From Entomortierella parvispora (Eukaryota; Mortierellomycota; Mortierellomycetes; Mortierellales; Mortierellaceae), in NCBI GenBank assembly GCA_963573315.1, contig OY752147.1, forward strand, positions 2,046,001 through 2,110,000: DNA of 64,000 bases, in the 5' to 3' direction. Both the position numbers and the translations under genes were made by a program. Shown one piece after another: positions 22,525 through 35,000 of this stretch; within the stretch, counting starts at the first letter, position 1, and every line of letters starts with the position of its first letter. Below the pieces are notes generated by a model. It saw only the letters and a program-made list of their open reading frames with translations. It made no database searches and had not been told where the DNA came from.

Positions 22525-25500
22525 CTACTCTGGTTCTACGGGTCGCGCCCTTGATGCGGATCCTTCCGACGTCAGCGGATGGGAGACAAGGACAGGGGAC
22601 GATGCCACCGAGCCGTGAAAGAGGATCGGCGACGAGGCCGAGGACATTGACGTTCCTTCAGTTAACGGATCCTGTTTGGACGCGTGAAAGCTCCGACCAA
22701 GAGATGCCTGCGACGATTGCCGACTCAGTGTGCTCGGAGGATAAAGAGTTGATGTCGACAAGTTCATGGGCATGATCGAAGGCGAATGAAGCGGTGTTTG
22801 AGCCAGTGGACGACCCAGAGACCCGCTCTTGGATGGCCGCAGCAACAGCGTCGATGACGATCCGGAGGCAATGGACTTGGGCCCTGAAAATGATCGTTTC
22901 AGATCCCTGGGTCTTGTCGACGCCCCCGATCCAGATCGACGAGGAGTCGCCTCTTCCTCACCCTTTTGTTGATAACTACCTCCCCCACCGCCAATCGGCC
23001 GCGACTTTGCATCTTCTTCGCCACTGTGATCCGCGTCCTGATGCTCCAGGACTGGCTCTAGCGTATCTGAACGATAAAGGGAGTGCATGTCTCCAAACTC
23101 CTCTTGTTGCTGCCGTTGTTGTAGTGCTAGAATGGCCGCAGAGACCCTGCCTGAAAAGGTAGAGACGGACTCTTCATCGTCACTGATCACATCGGAATCA
23201 TCATCATCGTCCTGATCTGAAAACATGCGGTCCAGGATCTCCTGCATTCGACCCGCACTTGCCGCCACGTTGTTGCTCTGATGACCCTCTGTTGGACTGT
23301 CAGGTCGGCTTCCAGAGCGACTCTTGATTGACGGTGCTGGCTTCAGGTTTGTGTCGATTTGAGCAGATTCAAAGTGCGGGCTGCGTGCTGTTGTTGGCAA
23401 TGAATCAATTTGCAGAGATTCAAAGAACGGGCTGCGTGTTGTCGGTAACAGCAGCAAAGGTGGTGAAGCTAAAGGATGTGAAAAATTCTTGATGTCACGT
23501 TCGGCTGCCGCACCGGGATCCGCTGGGGATTCGACGTACTGTCCAGATTCCTTGTGCCAATATTGAACTGCCTTCTCAGGTCCTTTCGAGACCTTCAAGA
23601 TGCCACCACCTTGCAGTTTCAGGGGTGCTTCTGACATCATGGCTTCTGCGATATTGCTTTCAACAGAGTTACGGGCATAGACTGGATGTGCGGTGCTCAG
23701 CGCTGAAACCCTTCGACTTTCTGTCGATCCTTGTTCAGTTTCCACTCCTGACAACACTGAAGCCAGGTCGGCGCTCACATTCGGAGCTCCCCTCAGTTTG
23801 GATTGGCGCTTCAGTGTGTAAACCGAAGTAGTAGCAGAGGCGGTCCTGTTCAATGGAGGTGCAGTCGGAATTCCAGAAACAGACGATTGCAGACTGCCAG
23901 CCTGAGAAATCATGGCTTCTGGGTTGGCGACAAACAGACTCCGGTTTCGTTCATAGTTGCCACTTGATTCCTGAAAGAATCGACTAATTCCTACAGAGTT
24001 CAGCTCTCGAAGATTATCATCTCCTGCTTGTGATCGAGTATCCGGGCTATCCACGACAATCGGCTGCCTTGGTGGACGAATGACTTCAAACGCCTTGGGC
24101 TTGGCACCATCTCCAGAAGTTCTCTTGACAGATCTCTTGCCAAAATTGATGATCCCTCCAAAAGATCCCATGACAGAGGTCCACACGCTAGCTTTTTTCC
24201 CCTTCTCATCCAGGTCGTGAACAGAGGAGCCCAGGGTGTTGGAAGGTTCGTAAAGGTACCGTCCGTCTCTAAAAAGTTCAGACATCCTTCTTGTCCTAGG
24301 GTCGGGTGTCTGTTGATGGTTCATTCGCTCAAATTTTGCGTACGATTCCCGTGGAGGGTTGAGTCGGACAAATGAAGATTGTGCAGGTTGGAGAGGGATC
24401 GAATTTCCATCCAATGATGCAGCAGACCCAGGTGAGATTGGCGGTGGGGAGCTGGATCGATGGGACATGGGTCCAGCAGAAGTCGACAGCGGTTGCACTG
24501 CCTCCGATTGCAATCCGTGTCTATCCCCTGACAAGAAGCGAGAGCGGCGGGTCGTCATTGCGGCTGGCTGGTGCGACATCTGGTACACCGATCTGTGGCG
24601 GAAGAGGTCGTCCTGGGATCCCTCCATTAGGTGGCTCTGGTGTTGTGACAGATCGCTCATGGACGTGTACGGCTGGACAGTGTATTGGCGAGTCTTGGGG
24701 GAGTGGGATAGAGATGAGGCTGTAGGTCCATGGCTCTCGGGTCTTCCTGTTACTACCCAATCTGGCTCGATCTCTGCCGGTTCCTCAAAGTCATAAGATT
24801 TTGTTGGTCCCTTCCATGCACGCAGGTGCCTTGCTCGCCAAAACATGATGATCTGAATTGTGTTCCAGAGAACGAGCGCAAACATGACCATGAATACTGT
24901 CAAGTGAAGGGCCATTTGGATGTAGCCAAATAGTTGGCGGACCTCGGTATCCGTGTCCAGCTCGCGCACGTATGCGATCGAACATCCCGAGACCACAATT
25001 CTAACCATACCCAAAAAGAGATGGAATTTGTTGTCGCCTGACTCTGAATAGGGCCACTTGAGGGCAATCACTACAAGGTACCCAAGCTCGACCGCCATGG
25101 TCACGGCCACTTGAGCGACTCCATAAGACGACAGCATTGATATGGACAATGCCCAAAGAAATCGAACTAGCAGCGTGACAAGGAAGAACAGAGTGCCTTC
25201 TTCAGTCAGGGTGTTGTAAAGCGGACCATACTTGAGAAGCGTCCCCAGATCCTCAAAGAGTAGTCCACTTGATGCCGCGTGGAGAGTTCGCCAAGTTAAA
25301 AAGATTGTCATTCCGACAGACAAAATTAGAATGGAAGCGCCGGCCACGACAATCATCGCTGTGCCCCCGGATATGGTGAGCTGATACATGGCAGACAGCG
25401 CAAGAGGCGTATAAAAGAGCGTCCAGACACGAATCAGGTTTCCTAGAGAAGAGAGCTCTGTATGTTAGCTCGGTGTCATTTCAGGGCAAAAAGTTGATGT

Positions 25501-27845
25501 CTCTTGACGCACGATTGCTTACCAGACACAAAGCTCAGAGCGTGCTGAAGCGTCTTTCCTTTCTGGTGACTCTCTGTAGCCATGAACCAAGCCATGATTA
25601 GGAATCCGGTGGACAAAAATAGAGAGATTCCTCCAGCGAGGATAACATTAACCAGCGTGCACAGAAACAGATCTGCTGGTGAAGCCCCAAAGGCAGCTGC
25701 GTAGGCCTCAATACCAAATCGTGAAACGTTGTACTGTTTTGAGCCATTGATGTTGTTGAAAGGGTCCGTAATGACGGGTGTGATAGTAGAGGGTGTTGGT
25801 GTGGCCGTGAGTGATGTGGTGGTGGTGGTAGTGGAGGTGGTGGGAGAAGCAAAAGTCGTACTTTTCCTGGCGAGTGTGCTTTTAGAGGTGGTGCTGGTGG
25901 ACGTGGATGAATCAGTGCTAGAGGCCAGAGATGGAGAGGCGCTCGATGCAGGCACCGAAGGGCTCGGTGACGGGTCTACTGATGCTTGGTGGCTGGAGGT
26001 CATTGGAAGCTCGCGTTTTCTGTAAAATAAATTAAAAAGACATCCTCTCCATTAAGAAAAATCCATTCAGAAAGCATCGACAGGTTCAAGAACATGACAT
26101 ACCTTTGGGTTGGCTCAGCTCTAGTAAATTTTGAGAATGAAGTCTTTGTGGCGTACAAAGGCCGAGAGGAAGCATTCGGCAACCTCCAGTGATAGTCTAT
26201 GCCTTCCAATGGAAGAGCCATCCTTTTCCGTAGACTGAAGTTGTTTGTTTCAGCTGGCGAGCTTTTTCCCTGGTTGGCAGATCCAGCGCCTCCATAAATC
26301 AAAACATTAGTCGAGTTCTCGGGTCCTTTGCCAGCGAAAGAGTTGCGGAACTCGAGGAATGACCAGTGAAAAAGTGAAGTAAATGTTTGGTAAAAGGAAG
26401 GGTAGTTGATTGACATCTGTCCTGTCATGAGCATGAACTGTGAATAAAAGAGAATGTCAAAGATGCCCGGTGTGTGAACACTGATGACCTCTGAAGTCGC
26501 CGCCAGTCCATATGTTGCCAGTGCTCCCAGAAAACCGTTCCCGACTGTCGCTCGCATGATGATAGAGATGAGACTGATGGCTCCAGAGTAAAATGCCAGC
26601 GCTAGAGGCAGATAGCTGACAGCGGTATTAACTTCTGGCATCGTCTGTTCCAGGAGTACTGCCACACAGACAACTGTGGCGTTGTTTGCAGTGGACTGAA
26701 TCTGCAGGTTGATCAACAGTTCCGTGAATGGTGTATTCTGGGATATCGTATAGTTCTAGGTCCGTGTGAAAACATAGCGCCAAGAAAGTGAATAATGGCA
26801 AAGGTACTAGCACAGTCAATCAGATTTACAAGTCCAGCACATACCGTCGACATGGAACCGGCACTAGGGGTTGTTGGACAGCCTCCCTTGATGATGCCAC
26901 CGGCCGCACATGTTGTGCTTTGGCTTTCGTGTATTGTGGCACCCATGTTGGTGGTGACGATGGAGGTCCTCCCTACGAGAATAAATAGGAGTTGTCAGTC
27001 GTTGCCGATCCACGTTGGCACGTTGGAAAATCAAAAAAGGGGGGAATGAATGTCGCACGCACGGACACTTTGAGCGTGAGTGCCTGCTGCCAGGAGCATT
27101 GCCTCAGCCCACTGGTTGTCTGCCTGCATTGTCGCGTGTGATGATGACTGTGCATGCAGCACCGTCCTCATGGTCTGTCATATCCAACTCTGGCTTTTCT
27201 ACCTCCTAGAAGCTATCCAACATGTTGAAGAGTGTGATTTCGTATCCACTGGACACATAAATCACATAAATATAGAACCAAGCGGACTATTGCGACAATT
27301 TAGCTCGCTCTGTGTTTCCACTTTCTGGACATTCATCCCCTGCATGGAATTGTAATAGAGAGCCTCCTCGCATGAGGGCGAGGACAGGGGGCACGAAAAA
27401 AAATGAAAGAGAAGGGGGGACGGGGAAGTTGCATAGTAACCCAGCAGCAGTTGGTCGAGTTGGAGGGATATAATCCAGCAGAAACGATCATGGAAAAGTG
27501 GATAGACCTACAGGAATTGGTTGCAGCTGCAGTGTAGCCCTGGGCAAGGAACGAGGTGGTGAAGTTGCCCTCAAGGGCAAGGACGACATCCTTGGAGGTT
27601 GGGTCAATGTGGGCAGAGAACGAGCTCAGTTGGAAGATTGGATTCAGGCCAGAGCAGTCGACATAGGGCCATGCGTTGACCTTTTGCGGTGAAAGGGAGA
27701 GAGCAGCGAGGAGACAAAGGAAGAGGAGAGTAAAGGAGGGCGGCGTGCAGGAGGAATTGGAAGGGGTGAGTGGAAGGGAGAACCTCGGACGACGCCACCA
27801 ACGGCTGCAGCGCGCAAACAACAGGTTTCGGACGATTGTCGGCAT
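22525..27845 (-). CDS. FLC/Pkd2-type membrane protein: ML-like domain plus TRP-like domain
   Basis: Exons are 27845-27512, 26972-26845, 26755-26103, 26019-25523 and 25442-22525, closing to 1509 residues. A signal sequence (FTLLFLCLLAALSLS...NAWPYVDCSG) leads into a cysteine-bearing ML-like region (DVVLALEGNFTTSF, GGIIKGGCPTTP). A long membrane domain follows: AVSYLPLALAFYSGAISLIS, FLCTLVNVILAGGISLFLST, AMIVVAGASILILSVGMTIF, LFFLVTLLVRFLWALSISML and later helices. This is the flavin-carrier/Pkd2-like TRP family of fungal plasma or ER membrane proteins, linked to calcium and wall homeostasis. A Ser/Thr-rich loop splits the membrane part at exon 4. The ~700-residue cytosolic tail is Ser-rich with an acidic DQDDDDDSDVISDDEES run. 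Intron 1 (539 nt) is long and could hide an extra exon. Confidence 0.8.
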
Positions 27846-28842
27846 GCTGCAGGGGAGGAGACTGGATATATTATAGGTGGGGTATAGGGAAGAAGAGAAG
27901 AGAGAATGAATGCGGTCTATGAGCAAGGAGAGAGAGGAGACATGTTGGAGGCGAGACGCTGGGAATGAATGGACAGATGATGGAAAGGGAAGGAGGAAGG
28001 GGGGAAAGAGAGAGTTGAGTTAGGGGTAGCTGAGAAGGAATAAGGTCATAAGAGGAGAGGAAGAGAGGAGAGGAGAGGATGGGCAAGGACAGATGGAAGA
28101 GGATGAGAGATGCCGAGGGATGAAGGAATTGGATCGACGAAGAGAGGGAATGTGGAGCGGAGAGACGGCGAGTGAGTGAGCCGAGGGGCGGGGGATGGAC
28201 AGGGCAAGGAGGAGTGTGAAAGAGAGTGTGCGAAAGAGGGTGTGAAAGAGAGTGTGCGAGAGTGTGTGTGCGCACAACACGCGCGTGGGACGTGGTGCCC
28301 TTTTTTCTTTTTTTTTTTTTTTTCTCTCTCTTCTGCCTTTCTCAGGCACCACCACCCTCACCCTCACCTTCACCTTCTGCCCTTCCTCCCTTCCTTCCCT
28401 CTTCCTGTTCTCTCCTCCTTGCCCCTGTCTCCCACCTGTCGTGTGAACAGAGCTCTCTCTCCGCCACACAACCCAGCCAGCAACCGGGCAACTGGGGCAT
28501 CCAACAAGAGAAACACGCAGACAAAAAAAGTCCGCGCATGGGTGCCTGTGGCACCGACCGACAACCATGCTGCTCTCTCTCACACACACACACACACAGA
28601 CACTCTCACAGACACACACACACACTCACTCACTCACTCTGCATCCACCCCCCCATCCCTTCCCTTCGCTTTCTCCTCGCCTCGCCCGTTCCCCTCTTCT
28701 TCTTCTTCTTGTTCTCTTTCTTCCCTCTTCCTCTCAAACACAATCCCAATTCCATCGTCCCGACATCCTTCTCCCATCCATCCCTCCATCCCTCTCATTT
28801 CACCCTCCATCCTCATCCACCCCATTCCTCCCTCTTTCCAGA
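27846..28842. promoter_or_regulatory. 1-kb divergent promoter between FLC-like and RhoGAP genes
   Basis: The left half is purine-rich on the plus strand (27850-28260), so it is CU-rich for the leftward FLC-like gene. The right half (28320-28840) is CT-rich for the rightward RhoGAP gene. A poly-T run sits at about 28302-28323. No TATA box and no gene are recognised; open frames here are low-complexity artefacts. Confidence 0.5.
28577..28640. repeat. (CA)n/(CACT)n microsatellite
   Basis: An interrupted CA dinucleotide run is followed by ACTC tetranucleotides, in the leader region of the RhoGAP gene. Confidence 0.85.
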
Positions 28843-31623
28843 ATGACCGACAGTGTCCCTCAGGAACAAGGCCCGCCTGCCCTTGACGACTTTTTGCCCT
28901 CTTCCTCTTCAACCGCAAAGGCCCTTCCGCGCCCGCTCTCCATCCGCCACAGTCAAAGCTACACCCCCGGCTACGGTCAAGACTACTCCCCAGGATATGA
29001 CCATTCCATCCACAGCCCTACCTCCCCTACCTCGCCCACCTCTCCCTCGACACGGCCAGAGACCAACACAGACCACCAGCGGAGAAACCTTGCTACGTCG
29101 CGCTCCTCAATCTCTCTCCACTACATCGCCTCGACTTCCTCCCCTCCTGTCACCGGCCACAACAGTAACAACATGCCTCCCTCTGCGCACTTTCAAGCGG
29201 ACCCCAGTACCTACCCTAACAATCGTCCACAAGCCTTGGCCACCCTTCGCTCCTCACCTTTCTCAAATCCCTTCAAGAAGCTTCAGAGCTCTTTTGGAAA
29301 CACTACGAGCTCCAAAAAGAGCATTGACCTGCAGTCGCCCCCGAACTCAGCCCACACCGCTGGTCCAAACACGCCTCCCAACTCTCGATCAACAGACAAG
29401 CCCATCTCCTCGTCTTCCTCGACCAGTTCGCTCACCTCGTGGAAATCTAAAGGCGCAGAGATGCTATCCAAGACGTCTTGGGGGCGAATCAGAAAGAGTA
29501 TGTCGGGAAAGTGAGCCAGGGAACAAAGGCGGGCAGTGTGGAAACAAACAAGAGGCTGGCAGAGAGGGTGTTTCGCGTGCACGCGTGCTTCCTCCTTTCC
29601 GTTATCCTTTTATCTTCTATGAAGAGCCTTGTGCATCATTGATAGCGCTATCGAAACTCTCACTCACACACATTTCTCTCTGGTGTCTTGACGAGTAGAT
29701 TCAGAGCCGCTGCTGGGCAACACCAGTCAGACATCGACATCGCCTGGAGGCCCCGTATTTGGAACCAATCTCGAAGACGCGGTCCGGATATCCCATATTG
29801 CAGGTGCGCCTCTTGTGCCAGCAGTCTTGTATAGATGCGCCGAATTCCTGGAAGCCAGAGGCGTGGATGAGGTGGGCTTGTACCGGTAAGTGACACATCA
29901 TCGATTGTTTTTTACCACGACACATGCAGCAATGTTCAGTCCCCAGACCTTTTTACTCGTGGATGGGATTCGCACCCTTGGCCAAGCAACGCACAGCGAT
30001 TTTTAGAGCAAGGAAAAAAAACCCCCGCGGGAGAGCGAGCATCGTCCTTCCCTCAGTTCCCTTGTTCCTTTCGCTTACACTCTCAAACCTGAATGAATGA
30101 AATGCGTGAATGCAATTTATGTTTGTGCAACCACATTCCATTTGGGTGTGTTGTTCCAGTCCCAAAACTGTGGAGGAAAGAGCAATTGATTTATCATTCT
30201 CGTGTATTGAAAAAAAAAGTGGTCGCGACGAACTGGACTTTATTTTGGCAAAATAATTTGCCCCCTTGAGGAGCGGAGGGGTACATGGGTAATAAGGACA
30301 ATAAGTGTGTAGAGCAGCCTAACCTGACTGGGTTGTATTTCAATAGAGTCCCGGGAAGCCACGCCAATGTACAGCGACTCAAGCGTGTGTTTGACTCGGG
30401 AAGGGACTACGATCTGCTTGCTGTAGGCGGCATCGACCCCAATGATATTGCCACACTACTTAAGCTTTACCTTCGAGAATGTAAGTTCGTGACGGACGGA
30501 GGCATTCTCAATCACCCAATTTCAATCCCGTATCCCGTTTTACTCTTTAGTATCAAATGCAATGTTTGGCGCTGACACTGCCTTCCCCTTTTTCTTTTTT
30601 TGGATAGTACCAGCGCCACTGTTACCTCCTGCAATGTTGGAGCAATTTCAGTCGTTGCTATCGACCGATCGACACATCTGTCACACCCTTCGAGGCATTC
30701 TCATTCGACTACCGCATACCAACTACGTCGTCCTATCCTTTCTTTGCCATCATCTTTCCAAGATTGCCTCTCACTCTGAAAAGACAAAGATGACAGTTTC
30801 GAATCTTGGCGTGGTCTTTGCTCCCACTCTGTCAATTGGGAGCGTGCTTTTCAGGGCTTTGCTCGGTGGATTTTATGATCAGGTCGACACAAACGAGAAT
30901 AGGGAAAAGGGTTTGAAGATCGTTTGGGGTGGCCTACTTCAGGAAGTAGGGTATGGCTCACAGGAATGGCCTGAGGATGTAGATGAAAGCACGGATAACC
31001 GAGATCTCTCTCGAGACAATGTAGAATACCCTGGTTATCAACAACAGCTGCAACATGTCCGCCATCAGCAATCCATGCCGGCTCTGTCGCCATTCAGTGA
31101 TCAGTATGCAAACAACGCTCCGCTCATTGACTCTGTAGGAGAGTGTGGTGGGGTAGGCCCTCTAGATCCCGTCGAGCAACATAGCCCAAAGAACCCCTTC
31201 AGTTCAGATCAGCCCGAGAATCCCACGAGCACAAACGAGGATGCACGGGCAGAAGAGTCTAGACTCATGAATGCCATGCTGCTCAGAGAGGAGAGCTCGA
31301 ACGGAGACCGCACTCCAAGCTCGTCCAACTCATCAGCAGTGGATGTTCCAGTGCCTTCCTTTCAGACCTCGACAGCCCTGCCCAACCATTTTCAGTTCAC
31401 GACCATGTCTGCTTCTGCTACTAGCAGTGTAGACAGCAGCAACAGTGGAGACAGCAGCGAACAGGAACTGGTTGCGTCACAACATCAGTCGCCCCCGCCG
31501 CATGTTTCGATTGAGACAGGTAAAAGTTCGACATCGCAAGGAACCCAACCTATCTCACCCTCCAAAGTCTCGACCGAGGCGCCGCAGCTCCCCCCGATCA
31601 AGAGACTGTCTATAGCTCTCTAG
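28843..31623 (+). CDS. Rho GTPase-activating protein (RhoGAP domain)
   Basis: Exons are 28843-29497, 29699-29885, 30347-30480 and 30608-31623, giving 663 residues. The first ~220 residues are a Ser/Thr/Pro-rich leader ending in a basic segment (SWKSKGAEMLSKTSWGRIRK). The RhoGAP fold spans about residues 235-395. It shows VPAVLYRCAEFLEARGVDEV, then the arginine finger GLYRVPGS rebuilt over the exon 2/3 junction, and the LYLRELPAPLLP loop. The helix with LPHTNYVVLSFLCHHLSKIA and the KMTVSNLGVVFAPTL signature follow. It should stimulate GTP hydrolysis on a Rho-family GTPase controlling polarity or wall synthesis; which GTPase is not visible. The tail is Ser/Gln-rich. The exon 1 donor is GTATGT at 29498; a frame running past it to 29514 is an artefact. 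Confidence 0.9.
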
Positions 31624-32004
31624 AAAATAATGACCACAATTAAAAAAAAGCTGGCAATTAGAATCTACTGTCGTCCGTCCATCGTCCTTGTCCAAGGTCG
31701 AACTCGTCATTCTTGCTCTTCCATGTTTCTTGGGACCAGGTGTGAATAATAGCAACTTTTATCGATGTGAGGCTGCACACTGCGCTGATGGGTGGTGATG
31801 GATGAAATTGACTCGAGCAATTGTTTTTTCTTCTTTTGTCCATGTTATTCACTGCTGTTCTCATCATCTGTTTCTCGCTTTTGTTTTCGTCTCCTCGACA
31901 TTCTTCTTTTTTTCACATCTCCTCATCCACCCACTACCAACAACCATCAACGCCACTCTTTAGGACCATCTACCAAATCTGCTTGTCAGGACAGTCTCTT
32001 CAGT
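31624..32004. other. Intergenic region, no gene seen
   Basis: It contains the 3' end of the RhoGAP gene and a T/C-rich leader (about 31820-31950) before the coiled-coil gene. Confidence 0.4.
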
Positions 32005-35000
32005 ATGCAGTCCGGATCAACACCACCAAAGGGCGGCAGGTCCCAGATTGGTTCACAAACTTCAACAGACCTTTCGCTCCCAGCCTGGACCAGAAATCGT
32101 ACCTCCAGCATCTTTGCACAAGGCAACGAGCCTGTTAGAGATCCGCGTACACCACAGACCCCTCGGCCATTTGTTTTTCGACCCCCCTCCTACCCGCACA
32201 AACGACCCCAGGCGTCATCACTGTCGGCGACTACAGGCTTTTTCATTTCTTCAACAGCGCGTCCTTTGTTCACTCTAAAGTCCAGTCAGGATTCGGCCTC
32301 GATGCAGTCCTCAAGAGCAAACTCTGAAGTGGCCCGTTTATCGACAAAGAGTGGGAGCAGAGATACAATACCCTTAAAGGTTCCAAGTGACTCGAATACG
32401 GTAGAGATACCGCCCTTAACCTTGAATGGACATGTTGATACATTTCAGACCCCCCGTATGCCATCGCCGGATACAATTGAAAGCCGCTTCCGCCAAGCTG
32501 ATCAAGAAGATGAGAGCGCTTCTGATGTTGAGGTAACAAATGATGAACTGCTGTCTCCTTGGCGGTGTAGAACAATTGATACTTATGGAGCTCTTGGTAG
32601 ATGGGGCAACTGGATGCTCAGCAGCAACTCGAGGAAATCGAGGAAATCGATGCGACAGATCTAAAGTGTGTCTCGTATGTGCAGTCAGATATTCCGAGCC
32701 ATCACCGCCAAGCAGACATCGACGCAACAGACTCTACCGATAGCTCAAATGTAGTCGAGGACCAAGAAGAATTCCACGTTAAAGTTGCCTCGGAAAAGGT
32801 CGACAACCTTTCTTTGACGGACGACGGCATCGAAACGACCGTTCTTGGATCTAGCCCGAATAGTGAAGCCCTGAAGACAAAACAACATGCTGCCATCGCG
32901 GGGGAAACTTCTTTGAGCTCATCAAGACTCAGTTCTCGGCATCACGATCTGTCGCGTTACGTGGACTCCATGTTCACAGATCTCACCCTTGAACTACAGT
33001 CAAAGGATGAAAAGATTAACCAACTGGTACATCATACATGACGTGCTGATACGATGCAATGCTTTTGTCAAATGATGGCTTCAACACTTACAGGCCCTGC
33101 TTGATCATTTATTTAGAGAATAACATTGGAGAATACCAAGCTGGAGTTGGCCCAGACGCTTCAACAGAGCATCGAGCTGACGGCTAGTGAGAAGAATGTG
33201 CGTCTCTGGAGCGAGCACCTCCAGAAAGAAGGGAATGATCTTCGATCCAACATTGATGACTTGCAAAGACGAAACAAATCACTGGAGCAGTCAAGATTAG
33301 AAGCGACAGAAAATATGCGACTGCTGGAGATTGGTAAGTTCATAATCTACAGATGGCTGGATCACCTCCTCTCACGATCTTTACTTGTTGTCTTATTATT
33401 GTTGCGCTGGCTTCATAGATCATCGCAGACTGGATGAAAACAACAAGCAACTAAAACAGGATGTTGTTAAGCGCGTTGAGTTGATCAGGCAATCGTGTCT
33501 GGAGGACGAAAGAGCACTGGACGAACGTTCGGCTGAGGTTTCTTCTTTCCGCGAACAGCTATTGTTTTTGAAAGATTCTGTAAAAGAGTTTCGAGCACAC
33601 CAAGGTAAGGTATAAACATCGGACCACAGTTGACTTTATAGTTCTACTGGTTACTTATTGCCTGACCCGATATTTCTTTGGTCTATTTGCAGACAATCTA
33701 GGGGACTCTGTCGAGATTGCACGGCAACATTTAACAGAAGGAAGAAAAAGGTTGGAGGAAAAGTGTGAGTACCTCCAATCTGAGGTATTTACAGCCACGG
33801 AGGCGGGGTCTTTACTGCAGAAAAACTTGGGGTCTGCTCGCGAGAGGTATTCAGAATTCCTCGAAACATTGGTAAGAATCAGCAAACTCTTTATTAACCA
33901 TCAATGTCCATAGAATAACTTCACTGGAGGAGTCGTTATCTTTTGCGAACAAGAAGGCGGAGGATCTCAGTGCTGAACTGCAGAGAAAAGGACACACGGT
34001 AGAGATGTTGACAGTGAAGAATGCCACGATGGCCAACCAGATCGATCTGCTTTCGCGTAGCAAGGACTACGAGAATGAGATATTGCAAGCGCAGTTCAGT
34101 CAGTTGAATGACCTGTAAGTCGCCACATGAGAAGCAATATGATAGCCTGATATATAACGAGAGCTGACTTTGTCATAAAATTAGATACCAGCAAGAAGAA
34201 CTGGATCATACAAAGACCAAGAGTATCATGGCTATTCTGAAGTCAAGCATGGAAGATGTGGAAAAATTGTGAGTTTGTCAACATGAAAAAAAGTGAGATT
34301 ACTTGTCTTATCTTGCCTCGCCTGACAATATCTTTTGATTCATAGGTACTTCGATTTGCAAGAGTCAGCAAGGCCAGAGTGCACCTCCTCCTGCGTCTCC
34401 ACCTCCGATGACCCGCAGTGCGATCTGCATGCTCGATTCCTTCGACTTGATGCATCGTTCTGTGACTTGGAATCCAAAACTCGAGATCACGCGCGTCAAG
34501 TTGATGCCTACACAAGTCTGTGTGCGTCCCAACAAACAATCAACTCGACATTGACGCTCGAATTAAATGTAGGTCAAATGAACGAAGATATAAGTTCCCA
34601 AGCTACATTAGATGCAATACTAACTTTCTAGGACAAGAATAGGCATCCACAGAGCGATATCAAGATGCCATTGCGCTCTTGGAAGAAAGGTCAAAAGGTC
34701 TCCAAGATATGGAGAAGGCTGCAGAATCAATGAAACAAATGTTGAGTTCTCAGGCGTTTGAGATTGAGCAATGGAAGAGTGCCATAGCTGATGAGCAGTC
34801 AAAGGTAGTAAACCCAATCGTATTCGTTTCTCATGTTTGCATGAAAATGATGATTAATTTCTGAAGAGTGACAACGATAGCACCTAGGCCAAGTTGCAAC
34901 CAACATCAAAGACCTAAAGAAATACTCCGATGACATGGCATCGCGCCAAACGGAAATCAAGGTATAGCCTAACCTCGCTTCTGGAGAATATATACTGAAA

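Noticed and set aside
28020-28886. Several 200-residue Ser/Pro/His-rich frames
   Set aside because: They are translations of CT, CA and GA simple sequence in a promoter and have no domain or splice context.
29950-30000. tRNA-like T-arm (reverse complement contains GGTGCGAATCCC)
   Set aside because: No acceptor stem, anticodon arm or D-arm can be formed around it, and it lies in an intron of the RhoGAP gene.
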